Positions 26,673-36,223 are shown, numbered from the stretch's first letter. The stretch is DNA of 53,676 bases from Streptomyces sp. MH60 (GCF_002939385.1 NZ_MULI01000047.1:1-53676), one strand, 5' to 3'. The notes: generated from the letters alone by a model not told the origin. Translations and numbers: made by a program.

Positions 26673-26720
26673 GGATACGGATACGGGTATGGATACTGCT
26701 GCGGGTACGAGTACAGGTAC
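26673..26720. repeat. eight hexamers of GGATAC/GGGTAC type
   Basis: The 48 bp read, on the plus strand, GGATAC twice, GGGTAT, GGATAC, TGCTGC, GGGTAC, GAGTAC and AGGTAC. In the minus-strand frame this encodes alternating Tyr and Pro upstream of the called NIS start. It uses TAT, CCA and other codons that are rare in the neighbourhood. It looks like a recently expanded repeat. Confidence 0.6.
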
Positions 26721-26724
26721 GGCG

Positions 26725-26791
26725 TCACGGCGCAGGGCCGACGAGGGTCATGACGAGAGACATACTGATCGTCTCCGTCCTCTCCGCCATG
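26725..26791 (-). CDS. possible 12- to 21-residue leader ORF before the minus-strand NIS gene
   Basis: MAERTETISMSLVMTLVGPAP (or from its second Met, preceded by GGAGA) ends in TGA that overlaps the in-frame GTG at 26728 (GTGA). That is the arrangement of a coupled leader peptide for the Tyr-Pro-extended NIS protein. There is no similarity to any peptide I know. It overlaps a plus-strand candidate leader. Confidence 0.3.
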
Positions 26792-26803
26792 GACCGACCG
26801 TAG
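26750..26803 (+). CDS. possible 17-residue leader ORF before the plus-strand NIS gene
   Basis: MTRDILIVSVLSAMDRP, with GAGGGTC just upstream, stops eight bases before the GTG of the plus-strand NIS gene. The downstream ribosome site AGGGA immediately follows the stop. It is antisense to most of the other candidate leader. Evidence is positional only. Confidence 0.3.
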   Translation: MTRDILIVSVLSAMDRP

Positions 26804-26810
26804 GGAACGA

Positions 26811-28340
26811 GTGGAACGCGTGGATCTCCTGCCCCCGCCCACCGGCGCCGACTCCCGGGACGACGTGGCGCGCCGTGCCGACGCCCACGCGGCCGTACCG
26901 CTGCTGAACTGCCTGCTGCGCGAGGTGGCCGAACCCCTGCCGGGCCCCGGCGCCCGCCCCGTGTACCGGCTGCCCGGCGGCAGACTGCTGCGGGTGCGCC
27001 GGGGCCGCCGGCCCGCCGAACCGGAGGTCCGCACGGCGGACGGCTGGCACCGCGTCGACCACGCCGAACTGGTGAAGCTCGTCGCCGAGGCGCTGCGCCG
27101 GCACACCGGTGTGGGCAACCACGAACTGCCCACCGAGATGACCGACAGCCGCGACGCGGTGGCCGCGCTGCTGGCGGCACGCGCCCGTGCCACCCCGCCC
27201 GCGGACCCGTACCTCCGCTCCGAGCAGGCCCTGCTCACCGGCCACACCCACCACCCCGCCCCCAAGGCACGCGGCGGCGGCCCGCACGCCGGGTGGCTGC
27301 CGTACGCGCCCGAGGCGCACGCCCGCTTCCCGCTGACGCTGCTCGCCGTGCGCGAGGACACCGTCGTCGACGAGGGCGACACCGCCGCCCTGGACGCCCT
27401 CGGCAAGGCCCCGCCCGGCTATCGCCTGCTGCCCGCCCACCCCTGGCAGCTGGAGCTGACCGCACCGGCCCTCGCCCCCGCCTTCGCCGACGGCCGGCTC
27501 GTCCGGGTGGGCACGACCGGCTTCTTCGCCTGGCCGACGGCCGCGATCCGCACGGTGTACGCGCCCGAGTACCTGCCCGGACAGGACCTGTTCCTGAAGT
27601 TCAGCCTCGACGTGCGCGTCACCAACGACATCCGCCGCCTGTGGCGCCACGACCTGATGCGACTGCGCCGCACCGACACCGCCGTCACCGAGGCATTCGC
27701 CGCCGTGGGACCCCCCGCGGCCTGGCTCGGCGACCGCGGCCACCGCACCGCGGACTTCGCCTTCGAGGAACTGGCCGTCGTCGTCCGCGACGGCCTGCGG
27801 GACCACCTGCTGCCCGGCGCGACCCCGCTCCTGGCCGCCGCGCTCGTGGAGGGCTTCCCCGGCAGCCCGCTCACGGCCACCGCGGACCCGGCGGCCTGGT
27901 GGGAGGCGTACCTCACCGCCGTCGTCCCGCCCGTCCTGACCGCCTTCGCCGACGACGGCGTCGTCCTGGAGGCGCACCTGCAGAACACCCTGGTCGCCGT
28001 CGACGCGACCGGCATGCCGGTACAGGCGCTGTTCCGGGACGCGGAGGGCGTCAAGCTGCTGCCGGACACCCCCCGGGCGGCCGGCTGGGAGCGCCTGGTC
28101 TACTGCCTGGTCGTCAACCACCTGTACGAGATCGCCGCCGCCCTCGCCGAACACCACCCCGGCCTCGACCCCTGGCCCGCCGTCCGCCGCGAACTGGCCC
28201 GCCACGACCTGCCCGAGATCCCCGCCCTGCTCGCGGCTCCCACCCTCCCCGCCAAGACCAACCTCCTGCTGCGCTGGACCGGCGCGGACGGCGCCGACGC
28301 CCGCTACCGCCCCCTGCCCAACCCGCTGCGCGGGGCGTGA
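26811..28340 (+). CDS. NIS siderophore synthetase (IucA/IucC-like), second copy
   Basis: 509 residues. Motifs are GHTHHPAPKAR (144-154), PAHPWQ (208-213), a FLKFSLDVRVTNDIRRL segment with Lys263 in the position of the KTSLSxR motif, and LEAHLQNTLVAVD where EAHxQN is usual. It is clearly diverged from the minus-strand synthetase, so the two probably act in sequence on one siderophore. GTG start with AGGGA five bases upstream. The divergent arrangement suggests shared control. Confidence 0.85.
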   Translation: MERVDLLPPPTGADSRDDVARRADAHAAVPLLNCLLREVAEPLPGPGARPVYRLPGGRLLRVRRGRRPAEPEVRTADGWHRVDHAELVKLVAEALRRHTGVGNHELPTEMTDSRDAVAALLAARARATPPADPYLRSEQALLTGHTHHPAPKARGGGPHAGWLPYAPEAHARFPLTLLAVREDTVVDEGDTAALDALGKAPPGYRLLPAHPWQLELTAPALAPAFADGRLVRVGTTGFFAWPTAAIRTVYAPEYLPGQDLFLKFSLDVRVTNDIRRLWRHDLMRLRRTDTAVTEAFAAVGPPAAWLGDRGHRTADFAFEELAVVVRDGLRDHLLPGATPLLAAALVEGFPGSPLTATADPAAWWEAYLTAVVPPVLTAFADDGVVLEAHLQNTLVAVDATGMPVQALFRDAEGVKLLPDTPRAAGWERLVYCLVVNHLYEIAAALAEHHPGLDPWPAVRRELARHDLPEIPALLAAPTLPAKTNLLLRWTGADGADARYRPLPNPLRGA

Positions 28341-28387
28341 GCGGAAATCCCGTGCCGGGCCGCGCCCCGGTGGTGCACACTCACCGC

Positions 28388-29002
28388 ATGGCGGACATGG
28401 ACGCGTTCCGGGACGAGCTGGCCCGCTGGGCGGCGGGCGGCGCCTCGGACACGGCGGCGGAGCTGGCGGTGGACCTCGGCCTGCGGACGGCGGTGCTGCT
28501 GGAGGGCCCCAGCGACCTCGCGGCCGTCGAGGCCCTGGCCGCCCTGGAGGACCGTGACCTGAGCGCCGGAGGCGTGGCCGTGGTGTCCATGGGCGGCGCG
28601 ATGAGCGTCGGCCGCTACGCCGGCCTGCTCGGCCCGCCCGGCCTCGGCCTGCGCCTGACCGGCCTCTGCGACGCCCGCGAGGAGCCCTTCTACGACCGCG
28701 GCTGGCAGCGGGCGGGCGCCGCCCGCGACTTCCACGTCTGCGTGGCCGACCTGGAGGACGAGATGATCCGGGCGCTGGGCCCGGAGCGGGTCGAGGAGGT
28801 CATACGGGCCGAGGACGAACTCCGCCCCTGGCAGACCTTCCTGGCCCAGCCCGCCCAGCACGGCCGCCCCCGGGAGCAGCAGTTGCGCCGCTTCCTCAGC
28901 ACCAGGAAGGGCCGCAAGATCCGCTACGGCAGCCTCCTGGTGGAGGCGCTGGACGGCCGACGCCCACCGGCCCCGCTGGCGGGACTCCTCACAGGTCTGT
29001 GA
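28388..29002 (+). CDS. TOPRIM-domain nuclease-like protein
   Basis: 204 residues. The TOPRIM pattern is visible: 'VLLEGPSDLAAVEALAAL' (catalytic Glu), 'VVSMGGAMSVGRYAGLL', 'LTGLCDAREEPFYDRG' (Asp in the DxD/E position) and 'VADLEDEMIRAL'. Such stand-alone OLD-like TOPRIM proteins are thought to act on nucleic acids. No ATPase partner is next to it. The ATG at 28388 lacks a strong ribosome site. Confidence 0.75.
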   Translation: MADMDAFRDELARWAAGGASDTAAELAVDLGLRTAVLLEGPSDLAAVEALAALEDRDLSAGGVAVVSMGGAMSVGRYAGLLGPPGLGLRLTGLCDAREEPFYDRGWQRAGAARDFHVCVADLEDEMIRALGPERVEEVIRAEDELRPWQTFLAQPAQHGRPREQQLRRFLSTRKGRKIRYGSLLVEALDGRRPPAPLAGLLTGL

Positions 29003-29165
29003 GGAAGCGGACCCAGGCCTCCGGGGACACGGCGAGCTGGTCCCCGTGCCGCACTTTCGAGTCACGGACGTGGACTGTGTCGGGGCAGGAGGCCACCTCG
29101 ACGCAGTCGCCGTCGCCGCTGCTGCTGTACGTGCTCTTGAACCAGGACAGTTCCGTCGTGTTCAT
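28989..29165 (-). CDS. DUF397 protein
   Basis: 58 residues (MNTTELSWFKSTYSSSGDGDCVEVASCPDTVHVRDSK...), a clear DUF397 domain. Its start overlaps the stop of the XRE regulator (ATGA). XRE-DUF397 pairs recur many times in Streptomyces genomes and include bldB-related and toxin-antitoxin-like systems. It probably binds or modulates its partner regulator. Its end overlaps the convergent TOPRIM gene by 14 bp. Confidence 0.9.
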   Translation of the reverse strand: MNTTELSWFKSTYSSSGDGDCVEVASCPDTVHVRDSKVRHGDQLAVSPEAWVRFLTDL

Positions 29166-29995
29166 GAGGCTCCTCGCATCTGCCGCAACAGGCCCAGGGA
29201 GTCGTCGAGGGAGAGGGCCTGTGACCGCATCCTGGCATACCTCATTTGAAGGACGCTGACCTCTTTCCGCTCGGACACGAACATGCCTCCGCGCTGCCCC
29301 TCGTTGTAGGCGAACCAACGAGTGTCGGGTGTTTCCAGCAGTTGCATCGGGCCGGCCATCCCCGCATGGGCATTCCGTACCAAAGGCATCACCTGTACCT
29401 CCACGTTCCGCAGCTCCGCCAGCCCCAGTACGTGGTCGATCAGCTCCCGGGTCACCTGCGCTCCGCCCATGCGCCGCAGGAACAGATGTTCCTCCAGAAT
29501 GAAGCTGAACGCCGTGTTCGGCCGCTCCCTCAACAGCCGTTGTCGTTCAGCCCGTGCCACCCACCGTGCCTCGATCTGATCGTCACCCAGTGGCGGCAGT
29601 TGGTTCGTGAACAGCGTGCGCGCGTATGCCTCCGTCTGCAACAGCCCCGGAATCAACCGGCATTCATACGTATACAGACTCACCGCCTCCGCCTCGAACC
29701 GCGCCCACTGCCGGAACCAGCTCGCCAGCCCCGGTTGCCGCGACAGATGCCGTGCCGCACCTCGAAGCGCCCCGAAGGCGTCAAGCACTTCCTCCGCGCG
29801 CTCCACGAAGTCCGTCGGAGGGAACCGCCGCCCCTGCTCGATGGACGCCACCGTCGGCACCGAGTACCGCACTTGTGGCGCGAACTCCTCCTGGGTCAGC
29901 CCCGCCCGTTTGCGGAACGCCTTGACGACCTCGCCGAACGCCTTGAGGCTGTCCGACGCCTCCGGTTCACCCGCGCCGCCCGTACCGTCCGTCAT
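29162..29995 (-). CDS. XRE-family regulator with DUF5753
   Basis: 277 residues from MTDGTGGAGEPEASD, preceded by GGGAGG nine bases upstream; an ATG at 30043 would add 16 residues. The N-terminal helix-turn-helix is 'FRKRAGLTQEEFAPQVRYSVPTVASIEQGRRFP'. The C-terminal DUF5753 domain ('YTYECRLIPGLLQTEAYARTLF ... RQRLLRERPNTAFSFILEE') is the usual partner. It forms a coupled pair with the DUF397 gene. Confidence 0.92.
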   Translation of the reverse strand: MTDGTGGAGEPEASDSLKAFGEVVKAFRKRAGLTQEEFAPQVRYSVPTVASIEQGRRFPPTDFVERAEEVLDAFGALRGAARHLSRQPGLASWFRQWARFEAEAVSLYTYECRLIPGLLQTEAYARTLFTNQLPPLGDDQIEARWVARAERQRLLRERPNTAFSFILEEHLFLRRMGGAQVTRELIDHVLGLAELRNVEVQVMPLVRNAHAGMAGPMQLLETPDTRWFAYNEGQRGGMFVSERKEVSVLQMRYARMRSQALSLDDSLGLLRQMRGAS

Positions 29996-30144
29996 CCAGG
30001 ACACCTCCCACCCGTCACGCCCACTCAACGGGCCCATGGTCACGGACGGTTACTCCTACTGTCCACCGTCCGCACCCGTACGCTCACCGTGCGTACCGGT
30101 CGCTGATCTGGTGGTACGGCTTCTCCGCAGGTGGGATGGGCGGC

Positions 30145-30617
30145 ATGAGACCAGCCTCCACCCCTCGACCCCCGGTCACCGCGCGTGTGTTCGTACAACG
30201 GTTCAGCTCCACCCCGCGCGGCGCCCGCCTGGCCCGCCACCTCGCCCTGCACCGGCTGGACACGTGGGGTGTCTCGTACGGCTCGGCGGTCTCCGACACG
30301 GCCGCGCTGCTCGTCGCCGAACTGGCGGCGAACGCCGTGACGCACGGGCGGGTGCCGGGGGGGACATCGAGGTGCTGCTGCGGCTGGACGCGTACACGCT
30401 GCGGATCGACGTGTCCGACAGCCGGGGTGAGCGCCGCCCGACGGTCACGGCGGCTCCGGAGGCCGAGCACGGGCGCGGGCTGCTGCTCGTGGACGCGCTG
30501 GCGGACCGGTGGGGCGTGTTCGACCGCGTCCCCGTCGGCAAGACGGTCCGCGCGGAACTGGATCTGCCGCCGCGTGGCCAAAGATCACTCACGGGCGATG
30601 ACTTCGCGCGGGGATGA
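30145..30617 (+). pseudogene. frameshifted anti-sigma-type ATP-binding protein
   Basis: Two frames together encode one HATPase_c-type (RsbW/SpoIIAB-like) regulator. The first (from about 30145) gives 'FSSTPRGARLARHLALHRLDTWGVSYGSAVSDTAALLVAELAANAVTHGRVPGG', with the N-box ELAANAVTH. The second gives 'DIEVLLRLDAYTLRIDVSDSRGERRPTV...HGRGLLLVDALADRWGV' to a stop at 30617. The switch falls in a run of seven G (about 30357-30363); eight would restore the frame. It could be a real mutation, a phase-variable tract or a sequencing error. Confidence 0.75.
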
Positions 30618-30678
30618 GAGTCTCCCTCACGACCACCCCACCCCCGCTCACGCGGCCGATGACAGGAGACCTTCTCGC

Positions 30679-31323
30679 ATGACTGATCCTTAGCAGACCG
30701 GCGTCTGGCCCTCGATCCGTACGGAGCGAGCGGCGCTCGCGGCCGACCTCGCCAGTCTGACCGACGAGCAGTGGGCGACGCCGTCGCTGTGCACCGGTCT
30801 GACGGTGCGCGAGGTACTGGCGCATCTCACGGCGGGCGCGAGCCTCAACACCGTGCGCTGGCTGGCGGGGGTGATCCGCTGCCGGTTCGACTTCGACAAG
30901 CAGGTCGCCGTGCGGCTGGCCGAGCAGTTGGGAGCGGATCCGGCGGAGACCCTCGCGCGCTTCAGGCGTGTCGTCCCGAGCACGACCAAGCCGCCCCTGC
31001 CCGCCATCGCCATGTTGGGCGAGACGCTCGTGCACGGCGAGGACATCCGGCGTCCGCTGGGCATCCGGCGCGACTACCCGATCGACGTCGTCACACGGGT
31101 GGCCGAGTACTACCAGGGCTCGGACATGGTGGTCGTCGCCAAGAAGCGCATCGCGGGGCTGCGACTGGCCGCGGTCGACGGCGCCTTCACGACCGGCTCC
31201 GGGCCCGTGGTGTCCGGTCCCACCGTGGCCCTGGTGATGGCCATGACCGGCCGCGCGACGTACTGCGACGACCTCGAAGGGGAGGGTGTGGACATCCTCC
31301 GCGGCCGCTGCGGGACGGCTTGA
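30679..31323 (+). pseudogene. mycothiol-dependent maleylpyruvate isomerase-family protein, amber stop at codon 5
   Basis: AGGAG and ATG at 30679 open a frame that reads MTDP, then TAG (30691-30693), then QTGVWPSIRTERAALAADLASLTDEQW...LTVREVLAHLTAGASLNTVRWLAGVI through to the stop at 31323. The rest is intact and matches DinB/MDMPI-type mycothiol-dependent enzymes (HL of VLAHLT, and GETLVHGEDIRRPLG). The TAG looks like CAG changed by one base. A GTG at 30805 could allow a shorter protein that keeps the metal-ligand His. Confidence 0.75.
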
Positions 31324-31381
31324 ACGTGCCTGCCGGTCGGCGCGTTCCGCGCTCGGGCGTGCGCGTCCATATGCTCGTCCC

Positions 31382-32296
31382 ATGCTCACCGAAGTCACCG
31401 CCACCCGCTACGTCGAGCCCCTGCGCTCCGGCGGCTCCGTGCCCGCCGTGGTCGAGGCCGACGATCTCGGCACCTACGTCCTGAAGTTCACCGGCTCCGC
31501 GCAGGGGCGCAAGGCGCTGGTCGCCGAGGTGGTCGTGGGGGAGCTGGCCCGGGAGCTGGGGCTGCGGGTGCCGGAGCTGGTGCTCGCGCACTTCGACCCG
31601 GCGATCGCCGACGCCGAACCGCACCAGGAGGTCCGGGACCTGCTGCACGCCAGCGCGGGGCTCAACCTCGGCATGGACTACCTGTCGGGCGGCGCCGACT
31701 TCACGCCCGAGCTGGCCGAGGTGTTCCCGGTGGACGCGCGGGAAGCCGGGCGGGTCGTCTGGCTGGACGCCCTCACCGTGAACGTGGACCGGACGGTGCA
31801 CAGCTCCAACCTCATGGTCTGGCCCACCCTCGGCACCGCACCCCCGCGGCTGTGGCTGATCGACCACGGCGCGGCGCTCGTCTTCCACCACCGCTGGGGC
31901 GCCTCCCCACCGGAGAAGGCGTACGACTTCCGCCACCACGCCCTCGGCCACTACGCGCCCGACCTCCCGGCCGCCGACGCGGAGCTGGCGCCGAAGGTGA
32001 CGCGGGAGCTGCTGCGCGAGGTGGTGGGCCGGGTGCCGGAGTCCTGGCTGACCCGCGAGGGCGACCTCGACACGCCGGAGAAGGTGCGCGCGGCCTACGT
32101 GGACTACCTGCACGCGCGCGTACGGGCCTCCCGCCAGTGGCTGCCGACCGGCTTCCCGAGCCGTGAGGAGCTGGCCGCCGAGAACGCCGCCCGCGCGGCG
32201 CGCACGCAGCGGGGCCGGCCCGACTGGCTCAAGCGGGTCCCCGACCTGCACGGCAAGCCGCCCGCGGAGCAGGACTGGTCGGTCCACCTCGGCTGA
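31382..32296 (+). CDS. HipA-like kinase-fold protein
   Basis: 304 residues. The P-loop-like N-terminus is 'SGGSVPAVVEADDLGTYVLKFTGSAQG', with Lys of VLKF. The catalytic-loop-like segment is 'LDALTVNVDRTVHSSNLMVW' and the metal Asp is in 'LWLIDHGAALVFH'. These are the features of the actinobacterial HipA-family kinase-like proteins. No HipB-like antitoxin is adjacent, so a toxin role is not indicated. A strong terminator follows. Confidence 0.8.
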   Translation: MLTEVTATRYVEPLRSGGSVPAVVEADDLGTYVLKFTGSAQGRKALVAEVVVGELARELGLRVPELVLAHFDPAIADAEPHQEVRDLLHASAGLNLGMDYLSGGADFTPELAEVFPVDAREAGRVVWLDALTVNVDRTVHSSNLMVWPTLGTAPPRLWLIDHGAALVFHHRWGASPPEKAYDFRHHALGHYAPDLPAADAELAPKVTRELLREVVGRVPESWLTREGDLDTPEKVRAAYVDYLHARVRASRQWLPTGFPSREELAAENAARAARTQRGRPDWLKRVPDLHGKPPAEQDWSVHLG

Positions 32297-32305
32297 CACA
32301 CGCCC

Positions 32306-32340
32306 GCGCCCCTGGTGCCGAGCCTCGGCACCAGGGGCGC
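32306..32340. terminator. 17-bp hairpin between convergent genes
   Basis: Perfect 17-bp arms (32306-32322 and 32324-32340; the functional loop is a few bases) lie between the HipA-like gene and malate synthase. It is a bidirectional terminator. Confidence 0.65.
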
Positions 32341-32358
32341 GTGCGGGCGCGTGCGGCG

Positions 32359-33981
<1,623 letters not shown>

Positions 33982-34063
33982 GAGCTGTCACTTCCTTCAG
34001 CGGTGGCACCGGGTGCCAGAGGGTGCGTATGGGGCATTACGCACTCGCCGTGCAGCGGAGTGC

Positions 34064-34116
34064 TTCTGGTCAGTGGATAGTAGTTTCCTCATCGTGGAAC
34101 TTCAATGGTTTGTTGA
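34064..34116 (-). promoter_or_regulatory. aceB promoter with two IclR-type operators and one TCAACA-type palindrome
   Basis: Minus-strand TTGAAG (34105-34100) and TACTAT (34082-34077) are 17 bp apart. One 15-bp TTCC-type site (34085-34099) fills the spacer. A second (34064-34078) covers the -10 and start point, with centres 21 bp apart. The TCAATGGTTTGTTGA palindrome (34102-34116) overlaps the -35 box. Confidence 0.65.
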
Positions 34117-34165
34117 TGTCGAGATTCTCCGGGTCGAGGAAAGGTGGCGCTCGGTGCCATCTCCC

Positions 34166-34789
34166 TCACTCAAGGTGGACCAGGTCTGCCTCGGTGTCGA
34201 TGTCGTACGGCCGTGCCACGTCCCCGCACTCGACGAGGGCGATCTCCGCCTCGTGTTCCCTCAGATAGGCGCGGGCACCCCGGTCCCCGGTGGCGGTCGC
34301 CGCGATCCCCGCCCAGTGCGCGGCGCCGAGCAGTACGGGATGCCCGCGCACGCCCGCGTACGCCGCCGAGACCAGCGACGTCTCGTCCCGGTATCCGGCG
34401 CGCACCCGGGCCATCGCCTCGGCGCCGATGCCGGGCTGGTCCACCAGGCAGACCAGCGCGGCCCGCGCCCCGGTCCCCGCCAGCGAGCCGAGCCCGGCGC
34501 GCAGCGACGACCCCATGCCCTGCTCCCAGCCGGGGTTGTCCACGAGAACACAGCCGTCGAGCGCCGCCCGCGCGCGTACGTCCTCGGCGCGCGCCCCCAG
34601 TACGACGTGTACGCGGGTGCAGCCGGCCGCACGCAGCACGTCGACCGCGTGTTCGACGAGTGGATGTCCATGGTGTTCGAGCAGCGCCTTGGGGCGGCCG
34701 CCGAGCCGTCGGCCGCCCCCGGCGGCCAGCAGCAGCCCCGCCACCCGGCCGCCCACCTGGTCTTCTGTCAGGCCCTCGTTGTCGGTCAT
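34166..34789 (-). CDS. MobA-like nucleotidyltransferase (molybdenum-cofactor cytidylyl/guanylyl type)
   Basis: 207 residues. The nucleotide-binding N-terminus is GLLLAAGGGRRLGGRPKALL, with 'GCVLVDNPGWEQGMGSSLRAGL', 'LVCLVDQPGIGAEA' and a C-terminal 'DIDTEADLVHLE', typical of the MocA/MobA NTP-transferase family. Xanthine dehydrogenase needs such a cofactor, which would connect it to purine breakdown, but no xdh gene is in the window. The substrate nucleotide is not certain. Confidence 0.82.
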   Translation of the reverse strand: MTDNEGLTEDQVGGRVAGLLLAAGGGRRLGGRPKALLEHHGHPLVEHAVDVLRAAGCTRVHVVLGARAEDVRARAALDGCVLVDNPGWEQGMGSSLRAGLGSLAGTGARAALVCLVDQPGIGAEAMARVRAGYRDETSLVSAAYAGVRGHPVLLGAAHWAGIAATATGDRGARAYLREHEAEIALVECGDVARPYDIDTEADLVHLE

Positions 34790-34942
34790 GCCCCCTGCAT
34801 ACCTGACCGCCCGCCAAACGCTCCGGCGTGCGCGGGATGTCCGAAGACTTTCCGGAGACTGAATTTCGGTCCGCGCGGTGGCGCGCGCGGCGCGGGGTGG
34901 CGTTTACTGGCCCGCGCACAACGGGGTACGAGGGGGAGGGCT

Positions 34943-35257
34943 GTGTTGCGGAGCTTGGGGCAGAGGCACGTGACCGTCGGCGACGAGGACGTGAGGGTGG
35001 TGGCGCTGCGGACCGCCGTGTCCCGGCTGCGCCGCCAACTCGCCCTGCTGCCCGCCGATTTCCCGGACCGCGGGATCGCGGAGGACGAGTTGGCCGACCT
35101 CGCCGCCATGGCGGGCCACGGCGTCCCCGAAGCGGCACGGCTGCGCCGCTCCCTGCTGCTGATAGCCGGTGCGATCGGCTCCGTCAGCGCCCTCGCGCCG
35201 GGGCTGACGGAGGTCCGTCACGCCGTGGAACTGTTCGGGGACCCGCCGCGCCGCTGA
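34943..35257 (+). CDS. small conserved Streptomyces protein (DUF5955-like)
   Basis: 104 residues from a GTG after GGGGGAGGG. 'VRVVALRTAVSRLRRQLALLPADFPDRGIAEDELADLAAMA ... RLRRSLLLIAGAIGSVSALAPGLTEVRHAVELFG' is a helical protein with one short hydrophobic helix near the C-terminus. It resembles small Streptomyces proteins placed in DUF5955; family from memory. It lies between the MobA-like gene and the IclR regulator with no clear role. Confidence 0.55.
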   Translation: MLRSLGQRHVTVGDEDVRVVALRTAVSRLRRQLALLPADFPDRGIAEDELADLAAMAGHGVPEAARLRRSLLLIAGAIGSVSALAPGLTEVRHAVELFGDPPRR

Positions 35258-35279
35258 GCCCGGTGCGGGGAAGGGTGCC

Positions 35280-36101
35280 TCAGGCGGCCGGGTTGCCGTT
35301 CGAGCCGTTGGAGCCGTTCGAGTTCAGCAGGGCCTCCGACAGCTCCGCCGCCACCTGCTGGAGCAGGGGCACGATCCGGTCGGTCGCGGCCTCGGTGACA
35401 CGGCCCGCGGGGCCGGAGATCGAGATGGCCGCGGCGGTGGGGGAGTCCGGCACCGGGACGGCCAGGCAGCGGACGCCGATCTCCTGCTCGTTGTCGTCGA
35501 TCGCGTAGCCCTGGCGCCGCACGTCCTCCAGCGCCGCGATGAAGCCGTCCGGCGTGGTGATCGTCTTGTCGGTCGCGGCCGGCATGCCGGTACGGCTCAG
35601 CAGGGCCCGCACCTCGTCCGCCGGGAAGCTCGCGAGCAGTGCCTTGCCGACGCCCGTGGAGTGCGGCAGGACGCGTCGGCCGACCTCGGTGAACATGCGC
35701 ATCGAGTGCTTGGACGGCACCTGGGCGACGTACACGATCTCGTCCCCGTCGAGCAGGGCCATGTTCGCCGTCTCGCCGGTCTCCTCGACCAGGCGGGCCA
35801 GGTGCGGGCGCGCCCAGGTGCCCAGCAGCCGGGAGGCGGACTCGCCGAGGCGGATCAGGCGAGGGCCGAGCGCGTAGCGCCGGTTGGGCTGCTGGCGTAC
35901 GTACCCGCAGGCCACGAGCGTCCGCATCAGGCGGTGGATGGTCGGCAGCGGCAGCCCGCTGCTGGCCGACAGCTCGCTCAGGCCGACCTCGCCCCCCGCG
36001 TCCGCCATCCGTTCGAGCAGGTCGAAGGCGCGCTCCAGGGACTGGACGCCGCCGGTGGCGGACCTGGCGGAGTCGGTGGTGCTGGCGCTGGACGTCGGCA
36101 C
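35280..36101 (-). CDS. allR: IclR-family repressor, AllR-like
   Basis: 273 residues. The N-terminal winged helix is 'LERAFDLLERMADAGGEVGLSELSASSGLPLPTIHRLMRTLV'. The C-terminal effector domain ('LPHSTGVGKALLASFP', 'GYAIDDNEQEIGVRCLAVPV') is typical of IclR. It is divergent from allantoinase and flanked by its own probable operators. Published S. coelicolor work, from memory, describes AllR at this locus as repressor of allantoin genes. The C-terminus carries a short repeat, NSNGSNGSNGNPAA. An effector such as allantoin or glyoxylate is likely. Confidence 0.9.
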   Translation of the reverse strand: MPTSSASTTDSARSATGGVQSLERAFDLLERMADAGGEVGLSELSASSGLPLPTIHRLMRTLVACGYVRQQPNRRYALGPRLIRLGESASRLLGTWARPHLARLVEETGETANMALLDGDEIVYVAQVPSKHSMRMFTEVGRRVLPHSTGVGKALLASFPADEVRALLSRTGMPAATDKTITTPDGFIAALEDVRRQGYAIDDNEQEIGVRCLAVPVPDSPTAAAISISGPAGRVTEAATDRIVPLLQQVAAELSEALLNSNGSNGSNGNPAA

Positions 36102-36153
36102 GGCACGTTCCTTTCGGGGCTGGCGGGAGGAAAGAAGCGTACCCGGCGGCCGG

Positions 36154-36223
36154 TTGACTACCGGCTTGTACGTAGCTACGTTCTGCTTGCTGGAATTCTA
36201 ATTCCGCTTTGTGGAAACGTCCA
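36154..36223. promoter_or_regulatory. divergent allR/allantoinase promoters with paired IclR-type operators
   Basis: Plus strand: TTGACT (36154-36159) and TACGTT (36177-36182), 17 bp apart. Minus strand: TGGACG (36223-36218) and TAGAAT (36200-36195), 17 bp apart. The operators TTCTGCTTGCTGGAA (36181-36195) and TTCCGCTTTGTGGAA (36202-36216) are 21 bp centre to centre. One covers both start points and the other sits in the allR spacer, which predicts repression of both genes. Confidence 0.65.

Noticed and set aside
26660..26810. Iron-box (DmdR/IdeR type) between the NIS genes
   Set aside because: Read on both strands; no TTAGGTTAGGCTAACCTAA-like sequence present.
31382..32296. HipBA toxin-antitoxin module
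   Set aside because: The kinase-like gene has no small helix-turn-helix partner upstream or downstream.
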